Positions 1 through 8,708 of a stretch of DNA of 64,000 bases are shown piece by piece; the stretch's first letter is position 1; each line of letters starts with the position of its first letter. The stretch is taken from assembly GCA_019186985.1 (NCBI GenBank), contig JABARQ010000009.1, positions 62,001 through 126,000 of the forward strand, given 5' to 3'. The translations under genes were made by a program, and so were the position numbers. Source of the DNA: Prosthecobacter sp. (GTDB lineage Bacteria > Verrucomicrobiota > Verrucomicrobiia > Verrucomicrobiales > Verrucomicrobiaceae). The notes under the pieces are model-generated. The model had not been told where the DNA came from and searched no databases. It was given only the letters and a program-made list of their open reading frames with translations.

Positions 1-686
1 CCCGGGCCACGATGGGCAAAGCCATGCCGATGGTGACTTCCACGGCCCCGGCCATCATTCATTTCGGGCCGACGCCCCTCGGCATGGAACCGGCCTTCCT
101 CCGGGCGATGTTCCGGCCCCCTGGCCTCTCCATGTGGCTCATGGCCCCGCTGCATCGAATCCGGCGGACCTCCACGATGCCCAGGGCCTTCACCACGCTC
201 ACCGCCACGACCCTGCGGAGGCGGGCCTCCGGGTCTGTGGTCTCCTTCATGCCTTCGGCCCGGACCGTGATCTCCGTCGCGAGGGCTGCGGGCATGATGC
301 TCGCGATCCCCGTCCCGATGCATCTTGGGACCGCGCTCATCGCCATGCGGCCCACCACGCCTGTCATCCCGGGGGGCAGGACCTCGATCATGCTCCGGAT
401 TGCGGCCGGCATCACGCTCACGACCGGCCCCTGGATTCGGAGCACGATGGGTCTCCTCGCCACGCGGCTTTTCAGCTTCAGGGCGTGGGCGACCGGGTTC
501 GGCGTCCGGGCGACGACCCTCAGGCGGGGGAGCCGGGCGCTCGGCCTGCGGTTCCGGACGACGCTCCGGGCTGGCGGCCTGAGGAGCGGGTGCCGCCGGG
601 GGAGGAGCGGCATTTTGAGCGGCGGATGTGCCGCCAAGGGCGGCCAGGGCCAGCAGCATCAGCAGGGTGTGACGGGTGGGTTTCAT
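1..686 (-). CDS. exported Arg/His/Gly/Pro-rich low-complexity protein (C-terminus outside window)
   Basis: The frame starts with ATG at 686 and stays open to the left edge (228 codons seen, no stop). The first 23 residues (MKPTRHTLLMLLALAALGG, then TSAA) form a clear Sec signal peptide. The rest is an Ala/Pro-rich stretch (about residues 24-70) that passes into a long tract made almost only of Arg, His, Gly, Pro, Glu and Asp, without repeats of fixed length. Cys is absent. Such composition suggests an extended, possibly metal-binding or polyanion-binding envelope protein, but that is inference; I recognise no domain. It is divergent from the gene starting at 857, with a 170-bp gap. The overlapping plus-strand frames are weaker candidates because only this one opens with a signal peptide. 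Confidence 0.7.
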   Translation of the reverse strand, partial: MKPTRHTLLMLLALAALGGTSAAQNAAPPPAAPAPQAASPERRPEPQAERPAPPPEGRRPDAEPGRPRPEAEKPRGEETHRAPNPGAGRERDAGRNPEHDRGPAPRDDRRGGPHGDERGPKMHRDGDREHHARSPRDGDHGPGRRHEGDHRPGGPPPQGRGGERGEGPGHRGGPPDSMQRGHEPHGEARGPEHRPEEGRFHAEGRRPEMNDGRGRGSHHRHGFAHRGP

Positions 687-856
687 CGTGGGTTGGGGAC
701 GGGATGGCGCCGGAGCGCGGGTTCGACGGCCTAACGGCACCGCCTGCGGGCCTTGTGTGCCGGGTTCCTGAAAAAGAGGCCCCGCCCCGAAGAAATCTTG
801 TCCGGCGCACGCTTTTAAAGTGGACTACCTGGCTCCTTTCACCCCCAAACCGCCCC

Positions 857-3800
857 ATGCTCCGATCCTGCCTCCTGCCCATCGTGCTGGCCGCCGTCAG
901 CGGCTTTGCCGCCAACAACGACGCACCGGCCAACGCCTCCCACGCCATCATGCCCGTGCCGGATGCCGCGTCGACCAGGCGTCCCCAGAACGTGACACCC
1001 CCGGAAAAGGGCGAGCGTATCGTCCTCATCGGCAACGGGCTGGCCGAACGCGACGTGCATTACAGCCGCATCGAGACCGAGCTGCATCTGCGCTACCCGG
1101 ATCGTGACCTCTTCGTGCGCAACATGGGCCATGTCGGCGACACCCCGGGCTTCCGCCCGCATCCCTCCCGCAAGTCCCCCTGGGCCTTCCCTGGCGCGGA
1201 AAAGTTCCATCCCGACAAAAAGGTCCACAACGGCAAGGGCTTTTTCCCCATGCCGGACGAATGGCTGACCTTCCTGAAGGCCGACACCCTCGTGGCCTTC
1301 TTCGGCTACAACGAATCCTTCGACGGACCGGACAAGGTGAAGAACTTTGAGGATGAACTCGATGCCTGGGTGCAGCACAGCCTCGGCAGGGCCTACAACG
1401 GCAAAGCAGCTCCGCGCATCGTGCTTGTCAGCCCCGTTGCCTTTGAAAACCAGTCCGCCAGCCGCGACCTGCCCAACGGCGAAAAGGAAAACGCCAACCT
1501 CATCCTCTATGCCGCCGCCATCGAAAACGTCGCCAAGAGGCACGGCCTCACCTTCATCGACCTCTTCACCCCCACCAAGGCCCTCTACGCCACCGCCAGA
1601 CAGCCGCTGACGACCCTCGGCTTCGTGCCGAACGAAAAAGGCTACCAGGAGATCGCCGGCATCCTCGCCACCGGCCTGTTCGGCCATCAGAGCCACGAGT
1701 CCAAGGCCGACCCGGAGCTGCTGAACGCGGCGGTGAGGCAGAAGGACTGGTTCTGGAACAACGACTACAACCTCCTCAACGGCGTCCACACCCACGGCCA
1801 GCGCTATGAGCCCTTCGGCCCTCAGAACTACCCTGACGAGGTCAAAAAGACGCGCGAGATGGCCGCCCTGCGCGACCAGCTCATCCATGACGTCGCCGCC
1901 GGCCGGAAGAAGGACCTCGCCGTCGACGACAGCGGCACGCACAAGCTCCCGTCCGTCCCAACCAATTATCAGCCCAGCGCCAAGAACGGCAGCAAGGAGT
2001 ACCTCTACGGCGACGCCGCCCTGAAGTCGATGACCGTGCCCGAAGGCTACAGGATCGAGCTGTTCGCCAGCGAGAAGGAGTTCCCCAACCTGGCCAATCC
2101 CATGCAGATGAGCTTCGACGACAAGGGCCGCCTCTGGGTCGCCACCATGCCGACCTATCCGCACTACCGCCCCGGCGACGCCATGCCCGATGACAAGCTC
2201 CTCATCTACGAGGACACCAACAACGACGGCAGGGCCGACAAGGAGACCGTGTTTGCCGACAAGCTGCACCTGCCCATCGGCTTCGAGTTCGCCCCCGAGG
2301 GCGTCTACATCTCCCAGGAGCCCTACCTCGTCCTGCTTCGCGACACCAACGGTGATGACAAGGCCGACAGCCGTGAGCTTCTGCTCGGCGGCTTTGACAC
2401 CCACGACACCCACCATGCCATCAGCGCCTACACCGCCGACCCCAGCGGCGCGATCATGATGTGCGAAGGCGTGTTCCTGCACTCCAACATCGAGACGCCC
2501 TACGGTCCCGTGCGCTCTGTCGACGGCGGCTTCTACCGCTACAGCCCGCAGCGCGGCCAGCTCGAGCGAACCATCCAGATGAGCATCCCGAATCCCTGGG
2601 GCTTCGTCTTTGACCGCTGGGGCCAGGACTTCCTCCTCCACACCTCCGGCACCACCATGAACTGGGCCCTGCCCGTCGAGGTCAAGCCCACCTTCGGCAG
2701 CAAGACGCCTTCCACCCCGGACCTCGTCCCCAAAGGCCACGCCGTGCGCCCGACCAGCGGCCTCGAAGTCGTCAGCAGCAGCCACTTCCCCGACGAGGTC
2801 CAGGGCGATCTCATCTACTGCAACGCCATCGGCTTCCTCGGCATCAAGCAGGTGAAGATCCAGGATGAAGGCACCGGCTGGAAGACCGAGCACCGCCACA
2901 ACCTGCTGCAGAGCAGCGACGGCAACTTCCGCCCCGTGGACCTCGAGTTCGCCCCCGACGGCAGCCTCTATGTCATCGACTGGCACAACGTCCTCATCGG
3001 CCACATGCAGCACAACGCCCGCGACCCCCTTCGCGACCACGTCCATGGCCGCATCTACCGCATCACCTACCCCTCACGTCCGCTCGTCAAGCCCGCACCG
3101 GTGGCCGGCGCGGGTGTTGACCAGCTTCTGGAAAACCTGAAGGCGCCCGAGCTTCGCACCCGCTACCGCAGCCGCCGCGCCCTGCGCGGACATCCGGCCT
3201 CGGAAGTCCTGCCCGCCGCCAAGGCCTGGGCTGCCAAACAGGACGATACCCACGCCAAGCTGGAAGCCCTGTGGGTCACCTGGGGACTGAACCAGGCGGA
3301 TGAAGGCCTGCTGCGTGAAATGCTCGCCTCCTCCGACTTCCACGCCCGCGCCGCCGCCGTCCGCGTCCTGCGCTACAACATGCACAAGGTCGCCGATCAC
3401 GCCGCCCTGCTGGAAAAGGCCGCCAATGACGAACACGGCCGCGTCCGCCTGGAGGCCATCGTCGCCGCCTCCTGGATGACCAACATCCCCGCCGCCAAGA
3501 AGATCGTCGCCGCCGCCAGCGCCAAGCCTCTCGACGAATGGAGCAAGAACGCCGCCCAGACGGCCGCCGACCGCCTCGCCGGGATCGCCGAGAAACCGCT
3601 CGTCGAATACGTCGCCGCACCGGCCCCCGCCCATCTCGACGCCGCCGCCAAGAAGCAGTTCCTGGCCGGACAGGAAGTGTATCATCGCGAAGGCAGCTGC
3701 ATGACCTGCCACCGCGGCGACGGCAACGGCCTCGCGCCCGCCTTCCCTCCCATCGCCAAGAGCGCCTGGCTGACCGACAAGGATCGCGCCATCAAGATCG

Positions 3801-4051
3801 TGCTCTACGGCCTGATGGGGCCCATCGAGGTCAACGGCCAGAAGTTCGACGGCCAGGTGCCGATGACGCCCTTCGCCGGCATGCTGAAGGATGATGAAAT
3901 CGCCAACGTGCTGACCTTTGTGCGCAACCATTTCGGCAACCAGCACGGTCCGGTCAGCGCTCAGGACGTGAAGAAGGTCCGCGACGCCCAGCCCGGCCGC
4001 ATGATGTTCTACATGGCCGACCAGCTGCTGAAGGAGCACCCGCTAAAGTAA
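857..4051 (+). CDS. SGNH-like / PVC-type dehydrogenase / HEAT / cytochrome c fusion protein
   Basis: The frame is open further upstream, but ATG 857 begins a typical signal peptide (MLRSCLLPIVLAAVSGFA), giving a 1064-residue exported protein. Residues about 50-300 resemble a PVC-type SGNH hydrolase domain: block I reads LIGNGLAERD (57-66), without the usual nucleophilic Ser, and FFGYNES is the block III equivalent. Residues about 400-770 match the PVC-type membrane-bound dehydrogenase (TIGR02604-like) beta-propeller, with phrases such as GRLWVATMPTYPHY and DTNNDGRADK. HEAT-like helices follow, and a class I cytochrome c domain has CMTCH at 948-952 with a possible Met ligand in VPMTPFAGM. In this family the propeller is thought to oxidise a sugar or alcohol and pass electrons to the haem. 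The substrate is not known. It is transcribed away from the preceding gene and ends at a good terminator. Confidence 0.85.
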   Translation: MLRSCLLPIVLAAVSGFAANNDAPANASHAIMPVPDAASTRRPQNVTPPEKGERIVLIGNGLAERDVHYSRIETELHLRYPDRDLFVRNMGHVGDTPGFRPHPSRKSPWAFPGAEKFHPDKKVHNGKGFFPMPDEWLTFLKADTLVAFFGYNESFDGPDKVKNFEDELDAWVQHSLGRAYNGKAAPRIVLVSPVAFENQSASRDLPNGEKENANLILYAAAIENVAKRHGLTFIDLFTPTKALYATARQPLTTLGFVPNEKGYQEIAGILATGLFGHQSHESKADPELLNAAVRQKDWFWNNDYNLLNGVHTHGQRYEPFGPQNYPDEVKKTREMAALRDQLIHDVAAGRKKDLAVDDSGTHKLPSVPTNYQPSAKNGSKEYLYGDAALKSMTVPEGYRIELFASEKEFPNLANPMQMSFDDKGRLWVATMPTYPHYRPGDAMPDDKLLIYEDTNNDGRADKETVFADKLHLPIGFEFAPEGVYISQEPYLVLLRDTNGDDKADSRELLLGGFDTHDTHHAISAYTADPSGAIMMCEGVFLHSNIETPYGPVRSVDGGFYRYSPQRGQLERTIQMSIPNPWGFVFDRWGQDFLLHTSGTTMNWALPVEVKPTFGSKTPSTPDLVPKGHAVRPTSGLEVVSSSHFPDEVQGDLIYCNAIGFLGIKQVKIQDEGTGWKTEHRHNLLQSSDGNFRPVDLEFAPDGSLYVIDWHNVLIGHMQHNARDPLRDHVHGRIYRITYPSRPLVKPAPVAGAGVDQLLENLKAPELRTRYRSRRALRGHPASEVLPAAKAWAAKQDDTHAKLEALWVTWGLNQADEGLLREMLASSDFHARAAAVRVLRYNMHKVADHAALLEKAANDEHGRVRLEAIVAASWMTNIPAAKKIVAAASAKPLDEWSKNAAQTAADRLAGIAEKPLVEYVAAPAPAHLDAAAKKQFLAGQEVYHREGSCMTCHRGDGNGLAPAFPPIAKSAWLTDKDRAIKIVLYGLMGPIEVNGQKFDGQVPMTPFAGMLKDDEIANVLTFVRNHFGNQHGPVSAQDVKKVRDAQPGRMMFYMADQLLKEHPLK

Positions 4052-4078
4052 AGGGAGAGCACCTTCCATCGAATCCCG

Positions 4079-4112
4079 CAGGGTGGCTCCGGCCACCCTG
4101 TCTTCGTTTTGG
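4079..4112 (+). terminator. Rho-independent terminator after the dehydrogenase-cytochrome gene
   Basis: A 9-bp perfect stem, CAGGGTGGC (4079-4087) with GCCACCCTG (4092-4100), closes a TCCG tetraloop and is followed by a T-rich run, TCTTCGTTTTG. It lies 28 bp after the stop at 4051 and separates that gene from the leuA leader. Confidence 0.75.
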
Positions 4113-4201
4113 GCTTTGAATCCAGGCTCAAGATGCAGGTCTCACACCCGGCAAGCTCCAGCCTTGACCTCCGGGCCAACCCGGCCAGTATTGGCGGCCC
4201 G

Positions 4202-4258
4202 ATGACCACGCCCGCCCAGGCTCTGCTTCTCCTCAACCTTCGACTTACTCGAGGGTAG
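4202..4258 (+). CDS. leucine leader peptide upstream of leuA (attenuator-type)
   Basis: A short frame reads M-T-T-P-A-Q-A-L-L-L-L-N-L-R-L-T-R-G-stop: 6 of 18 codons are Leu, four of them consecutive (4223-4234), and the TAG stop lies 151 bp before leuA. Leu-rich leader peptides upstream of leu biosynthesis genes are the classic mark of ribosome-mediated attenuation, so this is probably a leucine sensor. I see no strong Shine-Dalgarno before ATG 4202. An in-frame ATG at 4133 would give 41 residues with the same Leu-rich end. The role is inferred from position and composition; the frame itself is read directly. Confidence 0.6.
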   Translation: MTTPAQALLLLNLRLTRG

Positions 4259-4409
4259 GCGGCCCGCGTTTCCTCGTCATGCCCTCGCTGCCACGTCGCA
4301 GCCATCTTCCAAGGAGCCCCGGCTTTCATCGCGCAAATTCAGCCGCCAGAAAGACTCATCTGGAGCCCTGACATCCCTTGAATCCTGTTTAAAGAAAGAA
4401 GTTCCCGCC
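4241..4409 (+). promoter_or_regulatory. leuA 5' leader with possible attenuator structures
   Basis: The last codons of the leader peptide contain CGAGGG (4250-4255), which can pair with CCCTCG (4282-4287). Immediately after comes a hairpin, GCTGC (4287-4291) with GCAGC (4298-4302). These pairings overlap by one base and could compete, as expected if a ribosome stalled on the Leu codons decides the fold. I see no stem followed by a strong U-tract in this stretch, so the switch could act on translation or through Rho instead of an intrinsic terminator. leuA itself is preceded by an A/G-rich stretch (AAAGAAAGAAG). Confidence 0.35.
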
Positions 4410-6074
4410 ATGTTGAAAAACCCCGCCACCAAATACCAGCGCTTCGATCCGGTGAAGCTGCCGAACCGCCAGTGGCCCTCCAAAACCCTCGATCAGGCCC
4501 CCATCTGGTGCTCCGTCGACCTGCGCGACGGCAACCAGGCCCTCGCCGTCCCCATGAACGTCTCGCAGAAGCTCGAGATGTTTGACGCCCTCGTGAAGTG
4601 CGGCTTCAAGGAGATCGAGGTCGGCTTCCCCAGCGCCTCCAACACCGAGTTCTCCTTCAACCGCCGCCTCATCGAGGAGAAGCGCATCCCGGACGACGTC
4701 ACCATCCAGGTGCTCGTCCAGGCCCGTGAGGACCTGATTGAAAAGACCGTGCAGAGCCTCATGGGCGCCAGGCAGGTCATCATCCACATGTACAACTCCA
4801 CCTCGCCTGCCCAGCGCAAGTACGTGTTCGGCAAGTCGAAGGAGGAGATCATCGAGGTGGCGCGCAACGGCGCCCGCCTGATCAAGGAGCGCCTGCACCG
4901 CCTGACTGAAGGCGGCACCAAGGTCACGCTGCAGTATTCGCCCGAAAGCTTCAGCGCCACCGAGGTCGAGTTCGCCAGGGAAATCAGCGAAGCCGTGATG
5001 GAGGTCTGGCAGCCCACGCCGGAGCACCGGATGATCCTCAACCTGCCCGACACCGTCGAGGTCTGCATGCCCAACGTCTATGCCGACCAGATCGAATGGA
5101 TCTGCACGAACATCAAAAACCGCGAGAGCCTCATCATCAGCCTGCACACGCACAACGACCGCGGCACAGGAACTGCGGCCACCGAGCTCGGCCTGCTGGC
5201 CGGCGCCGACCGCGTCGAAGGCACCCTGTTTGGCAACGGCGAGCGCACCGGCAACCTCGACATCGTCCAGGTCGCCATGAACCTCTACATGCACGGCACC
5301 GATCCCAGGCTGGACTTCAGCGACATGACCGGCCTGATCGCCATGTATGAACGCACCACCGGCATGACCGTGCCGCCGCGCCAGCCCTACGCCGGCGAAC
5401 TGGTCTTCACCGCCTTCAGCGGCAGCCACCAGGACGCGATCAAGAAGGGCCTGGCAGGTTACGAACAGCATCACAGCATCTGGGACGTCCCCTACCTCAC
5501 CATCGACCCGCATGATGTCGGCCGCGAGTACCGCGAGGTCATCCGCGTCAACAGCCAGAGCGGCAAGGGCGGCGTCGCCTACCTTCTCGAAAGCGAGTTC
5601 GGCATCGAGCTGCCCAAGGACATGCAGCGCGAGTTCGGCCCCATCGCCAACGACATCGTGGACAACCTGGGTCGCGAGGTCAGCGGCGCGGAATTGAAGC
5701 AGATGTTCTGGAAGGAATACATCGAGCGCGAAACCCCTTTCGCCCTGCATCACTTCCATGCCGACGGCGTCGACGGCGTCTTCACCTGCCGCAGCAGCCT
5801 CGTGGTCGAAGGCCGCGAGCGCGGCATCACCGGCACGGGCAACGGCCCCATCGCCGCCTTCGTGGACGCACTCGTCAGCGACGCAGGCGCCGCCCCGTTT
5901 GAAGTCGTCACCTACCGCGAGCAAAGCCTGAGCAGCGGCACCGGCGCCAGCGCCCTCGCCTTCATCCAGATCAAGACCACCGGCGGCAGGCTGGTCTGGG
6001 GGGCTGGCACGGACACCAACATCGAGCTCGCCTCCATCAAGGCCGTGGTCAGTGCGGTGAACCGCGCCCGCTGA
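4410..6074 (+). CDS. leuA: 2-isopropylmalate synthase
   Basis: The 554-residue product catalyses the first committed step of leucine synthesis, condensing acetyl-CoA with 2-ketoisovalerate in the cytoplasm. It has the DRE-TIM-metallolyase signature VDLRDGNQA (about residues 36-44), the metal-binding HTH of SLHTHNDRG (His246, His248), GNGERTGN, and a C-terminal LeuA regulatory domain from about residue 420, the usual site of leucine feedback. Length and the N-terminal phrase KYQRFDPVKLPNRQWP fit the long type-2 LeuA class (TIGR00970-like) known from actinobacteria and fungi. The gene stands alone, behind a Leu-rich leader peptide. No leuBCD genes are near. Confidence 0.95.
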   Translation: MLKNPATKYQRFDPVKLPNRQWPSKTLDQAPIWCSVDLRDGNQALAVPMNVSQKLEMFDALVKCGFKEIEVGFPSASNTEFSFNRRLIEEKRIPDDVTIQVLVQAREDLIEKTVQSLMGARQVIIHMYNSTSPAQRKYVFGKSKEEIIEVARNGARLIKERLHRLTEGGTKVTLQYSPESFSATEVEFAREISEAVMEVWQPTPEHRMILNLPDTVEVCMPNVYADQIEWICTNIKNRESLIISLHTHNDRGTGTAATELGLLAGADRVEGTLFGNGERTGNLDIVQVAMNLYMHGTDPRLDFSDMTGLIAMYERTTGMTVPPRQPYAGELVFTAFSGSHQDAIKKGLAGYEQHHSIWDVPYLTIDPHDVGREYREVIRVNSQSGKGGVAYLLESEFGIELPKDMQREFGPIANDIVDNLGREVSGAELKQMFWKEYIERETPFALHHFHADGVDGVFTCRSSLVVEGRERGITGTGNGPIAAFVDALVSDAGAAPFEVVTYREQSLSSGTGASALAFIQIKTTGGRLVWGAGTDTNIELASIKAVVSAVNRAR

Positions 6075-6091
6075 TTCCAAGGCTTCGTCGT

Positions 6092-6127
6092 GCACACCGG
6101 CCTCACCTAGGGGCCGGTGTGCCTTTC
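6092..6127. terminator. bidirectional terminator between leuA and pabB
   Basis: An 11-bp perfect stem, GCACACCGGCC (6092-6102) with GGCCGGTGTGC (6112-6122), encloses a 9-nt loop in the 61-bp gap between the convergent genes. The plus strand continues CTTTC. The strong stem and the position suit a shared terminator. Confidence 0.65.
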
Positions 6128-6135
6128 AGCAGGCG

Positions 6136-7389
6136 TCAGGACCACGCGGTGAGCAGCCCGCTGGCCTTGTGCAGCGTCTCCTCCCATTCCCTTTCCGGAA
6201 TGCTGTCCGCCACAATGCCTGAACCGGCATGGAAGCTGATCTGACGACCCTGCTTCACCGCCGTACGGATGGCGATGTTCCACTGGCTGGAGCCATCGAA
6301 GCCAAAGAAGCCGATCGCTCCCGTGTAAAGCCCGCGCGGATGCCCCTCCAGCTCGGCGATGACCTCCAGCGCCCGCCGTTTCGGAGCGCCGCTGATGCTG
6401 CCTCCCGGGAAGCAGGCCCGGAAGGCGGCGGCATGACTGATGCCCGGCTTCAGCCTTCCCGTCACGGTGGACACCAGATGATACACCTGCGCAAAGCCCT
6501 CCACGCGCCAGAGATCCGGAGTCTGCACGCTGCCAAACTCACACACCTGCCCCAGGTCATTGCGCTCCAGGTCGGTGATCATCAGCAGCTCGGCGCGCTC
6601 CTTTTCACACAGCGGCAGCTCCCGAGCACTGGCGGCATCACGCTCCGGATCTCCGGGAAACCTCGGCCTGGTCCCCTTGATCGGACGCGTGGTGATGACC
6701 GGCCCGTCCATCTTGAGAAACAGCTCCGGTGACGCCGACAGCACGGTGCTGTCACCCAGCTCGACAAAGGCCGCATGAGGTGCGGGCGACACCTTGCGCA
6801 GACGCTGGTAAAGCTCCAGCGCCCGGGCCTGCTCCGGCCAATCGGCGAACCAAGGATGTGACAAATTCACCTGGTAGATGTCACCCGCCGCGATGTACTC
6901 CTGGGCGCGGCGCACCGCAGCCGCATACTCCTCCCTGGTCACCAGGGGCCGGAAATCCAGTCGCGGGGCGGCGGCGGACCGGCGCGGCGCGTTTCCATCA
7001 AGTCCGGCTGGCGGCCTGCCCAGAACGCCCCACTGCCTAGAATCGTGAGTGAACCTCAGCAGCCCGTCATACACCCCCAGGCGGAACCTGCCGTCAAAGC
7101 CCACCCAGCCCGCCAGACCACCCGCCGCCTTTTGCAAACCCTCGGTCAAGGCCAGCTCCACCTGCTCCCAGTCATGATCCATTTGCCCCTCCAAAACCTG
7201 CCCAGGCGCCGCCCCAAGGATGGAGACACTGCCCGGCCCGGTCACGGCGCTGTCCAGCCAGAGCAAGCCTGGATGATCTTCCATTCCAAGCGCCGCCTCC
7301 AAGGGTTCCCCGTTGATCGCCAACGGCTTCCAGCCATCTCCCCCCGCATGTGGAGAGGAGGGTGAATGGGTGAAAGAAGTCTGAAGCAT
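6136..7389 (-). CDS. pabB: aminodeoxychorismate synthase component I
   Basis: The frame extends upstream, but the chorismate-binding protein begins at ATG 7389 (MLQTSFTHSP), giving 417 residues. PabB converts chorismate, with ammonia from PabA, to 4-amino-4-deoxychorismate for folate synthesis. The chorismate-binding core is complete: YQVNLSHPW, PIKGTRPR with Lys238 (the Lys typical of PabB, where TrpE usually has Ala), ELLMITDLERNDLG, FPGGSISGAPK, and the terminal GSGIVADS. The N-terminal region is short, as in single-domain PabB; no pabA or pabC lies beside it. It diverges from the gene at 7441, with 51 bp between starts. The longer upstream frame over-runs that divergent gene and is rejected. 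Confidence 0.9.
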   Translation of the reverse strand: MLQTSFTHSPSSPHAGGDGWKPLAINGEPLEAALGMEDHPGLLWLDSAVTGPGSVSILGAAPGQVLEGQMDHDWEQVELALTEGLQKAAGGLAGWVGFDGRFRLGVYDGLLRFTHDSRQWGVLGRPPAGLDGNAPRRSAAAPRLDFRPLVTREEYAAAVRRAQEYIAAGDIYQVNLSHPWFADWPEQARALELYQRLRKVSPAPHAAFVELGDSTVLSASPELFLKMDGPVITTRPIKGTRPRFPGDPERDAASARELPLCEKERAELLMITDLERNDLGQVCEFGSVQTPDLWRVEGFAQVYHLVSTVTGRLKPGISHAAAFRACFPGGSISGAPKRRALEVIAELEGHPRGLYTGAIGFFGFDGSSQWNIAIRTAVKQGRQISFHAGSGIVADSIPEREWEETLHKASGLLTAWS

Positions 7390-7440
7390 TGACACTGCGG
7401 GGCGGGGATCGTACCATACGTTTTTCCTGCGGCAAACGGC

Positions 7441-8685
7441 ATGGCGTCCCCCCCCACGATCCAGCATGCAAGCCAGGGCCGGGCAAACGCCATGGCCCTT
7501 GGCATCCTGTGCAGTCTGATGGCCGTGGAAACCGGTCTCATGATCCGCGCGGTCAGCCTCAGCGAGTCCAGGCCCGCATCCGATTCGCCTGCGGCAAAGG
7601 CAGCTCCTTCCCCGAATGCCGCAGCCGTGACGGAAACCAGGCCCGCCCCGGTCCTCGCGGCTCCGCCCGTCAGCATCAGCCCGCCACCCGTCGGACAGCT
7701 TGCCGCCCCTGCGACAGCTCCGGCGGTTTCCACTCCGCCCGCAGTTGCAGGGTTCAGCCCGCCGCCCATCGGCAGCCTGCAGCTTCCCGGAAACTCCCCA
7801 TCGGTTGCCCCGCCAGCACCGCCCCCCGCAGCTCCGCCAAAAACGGCCGCCAGCCCTCCACGAACCAACGTTGCTTCCACGACCTCCAGGCCCGGCCCCG
7901 CAGACCCCGCCGCAGGCATGTCCCTGCCGGAGATGATCGACCTCGCGAAACAAGTCCGTTCCCTGGGCGACATGCAGGGCGCCCTGGAGGTGCTGAAACG
8001 TGCCGACCTCCAGTTCCCCGCCTCGCCCGAAGTCATCGCCGAAACCGCCACCTCCTATGAAACCATGGGGCTTGCCGACAAGGCCACCTCGCTCTGGAAG
8101 CAGCTCGCCGCGATGGAATCCGCCCGTGCCGGAGGCTATGGCGACCTCGCCAAAAGAAAGCTGAACATCTCCAGCACCGCCGCCGGCGCGCCCGCTCCGG
8201 CCTTCTCCGGCGACTTCGGCCCCAAGATGCTCTCCCTCGGCGCCTGCACCGCCACCCGTGATCCTTCAACGGTGAACGGTGAAAAGGTCGTGCTGCGCAT
8301 CCCCATCCTGCGCAACGGCAACGCCACCGTCGATCCCTCCCAGGTGGACATCGACGTCTACTTCTTTGACCGCGTGAACGGCGAAAAAGTCGCCCAGACC
8401 ATCGCGGATGAACCCTTGTCCGCCTGGGGTGCCGCCCCGGTGGACTGGAGCGGCATTGGTGAAGAGCCGCTCGATGTCACTTATTTTCTGCCGACACTCA
8501 CACCCGGTGAAGTCGCCGCCCACGGACGCCGTGCCTACCACGGTTACGTCGTGCGGCTCTACTACCAGCACAAGCTCCAGGACGTGGCCGCCGAACCGCG
8601 CGACCTCCTGGACTTCGGCCAGTCCGCGCCTCAGACCGTGCCCGGAGGCGGGATGAACCCTCTGCTGCCACCGGTGTCGAACTGA
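7441..8685 (+). CDS. membrane-anchored Pro-rich protein with TPR-like segment
   Basis: The 414-residue product has one hydrophobic helix near the N-terminus (about 17-37), a long Ala/Pro-rich linker (about 45-150), a helical stretch resembling one or two TPR units (about 160-225, with ASPEVIAETATSYETMG), and a C-terminal beta-rich domain (about 240-400, with VVLRIPILRNGNATVDPSQ). I cannot assign a function. The next gene starts 23 bp after its stop and encodes a pseudokinase-FGE-like protein, so the two are probably one transcript and may act together at the membrane. No strong Shine-Dalgarno marks the start; an in-frame Met at codon 18 is an alternative. Confidence 0.7.
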   Translation: MASPPTIQHASQGRANAMALGILCSLMAVETGLMIRAVSLSESRPASDSPAAKAAPSPNAAAVTETRPAPVLAAPPVSISPPPVGQLAAPATAPAVSTPPAVAGFSPPPIGSLQLPGNSPSVAPPAPPPAAPPKTAASPPRTNVASTTSRPGPADPAAGMSLPEMIDLAKQVRSLGDMQGALEVLKRADLQFPASPEVIAETATSYETMGLADKATSLWKQLAAMESARAGGYGDLAKRKLNISSTAAGAPAPAFSGDFGPKMLSLGACTATRDPSTVNGEKVVLRIPILRNGNATVDPSQVDIDVYFFDRVNGEKVAQTIADEPLSAWGAAPVDWSGIGEEPLDVTYFLPTLTPGEVAAHGRRAYHGYVVRLYYQHKLQDVAAEPRDLLDFGQSAPQTVPGGGMNPLLPPVSN

Positions 8686-8708
8686 CGGCCCGTCCCACGA
8701 CCGCCCAG

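Noticed and set aside
839-3046. 735-codon antisense frame
   Set aside because: It lies opposite the SGNH-dehydrogenase-cytochrome gene. Its Val/Gly/Ala/Asp-rich text is the usual mirror of a GC-rich gene.
4389-6095. 568-codon antisense frame
   Set aside because: It mirrors leuA, a certain gene, and has no start signal or domain.
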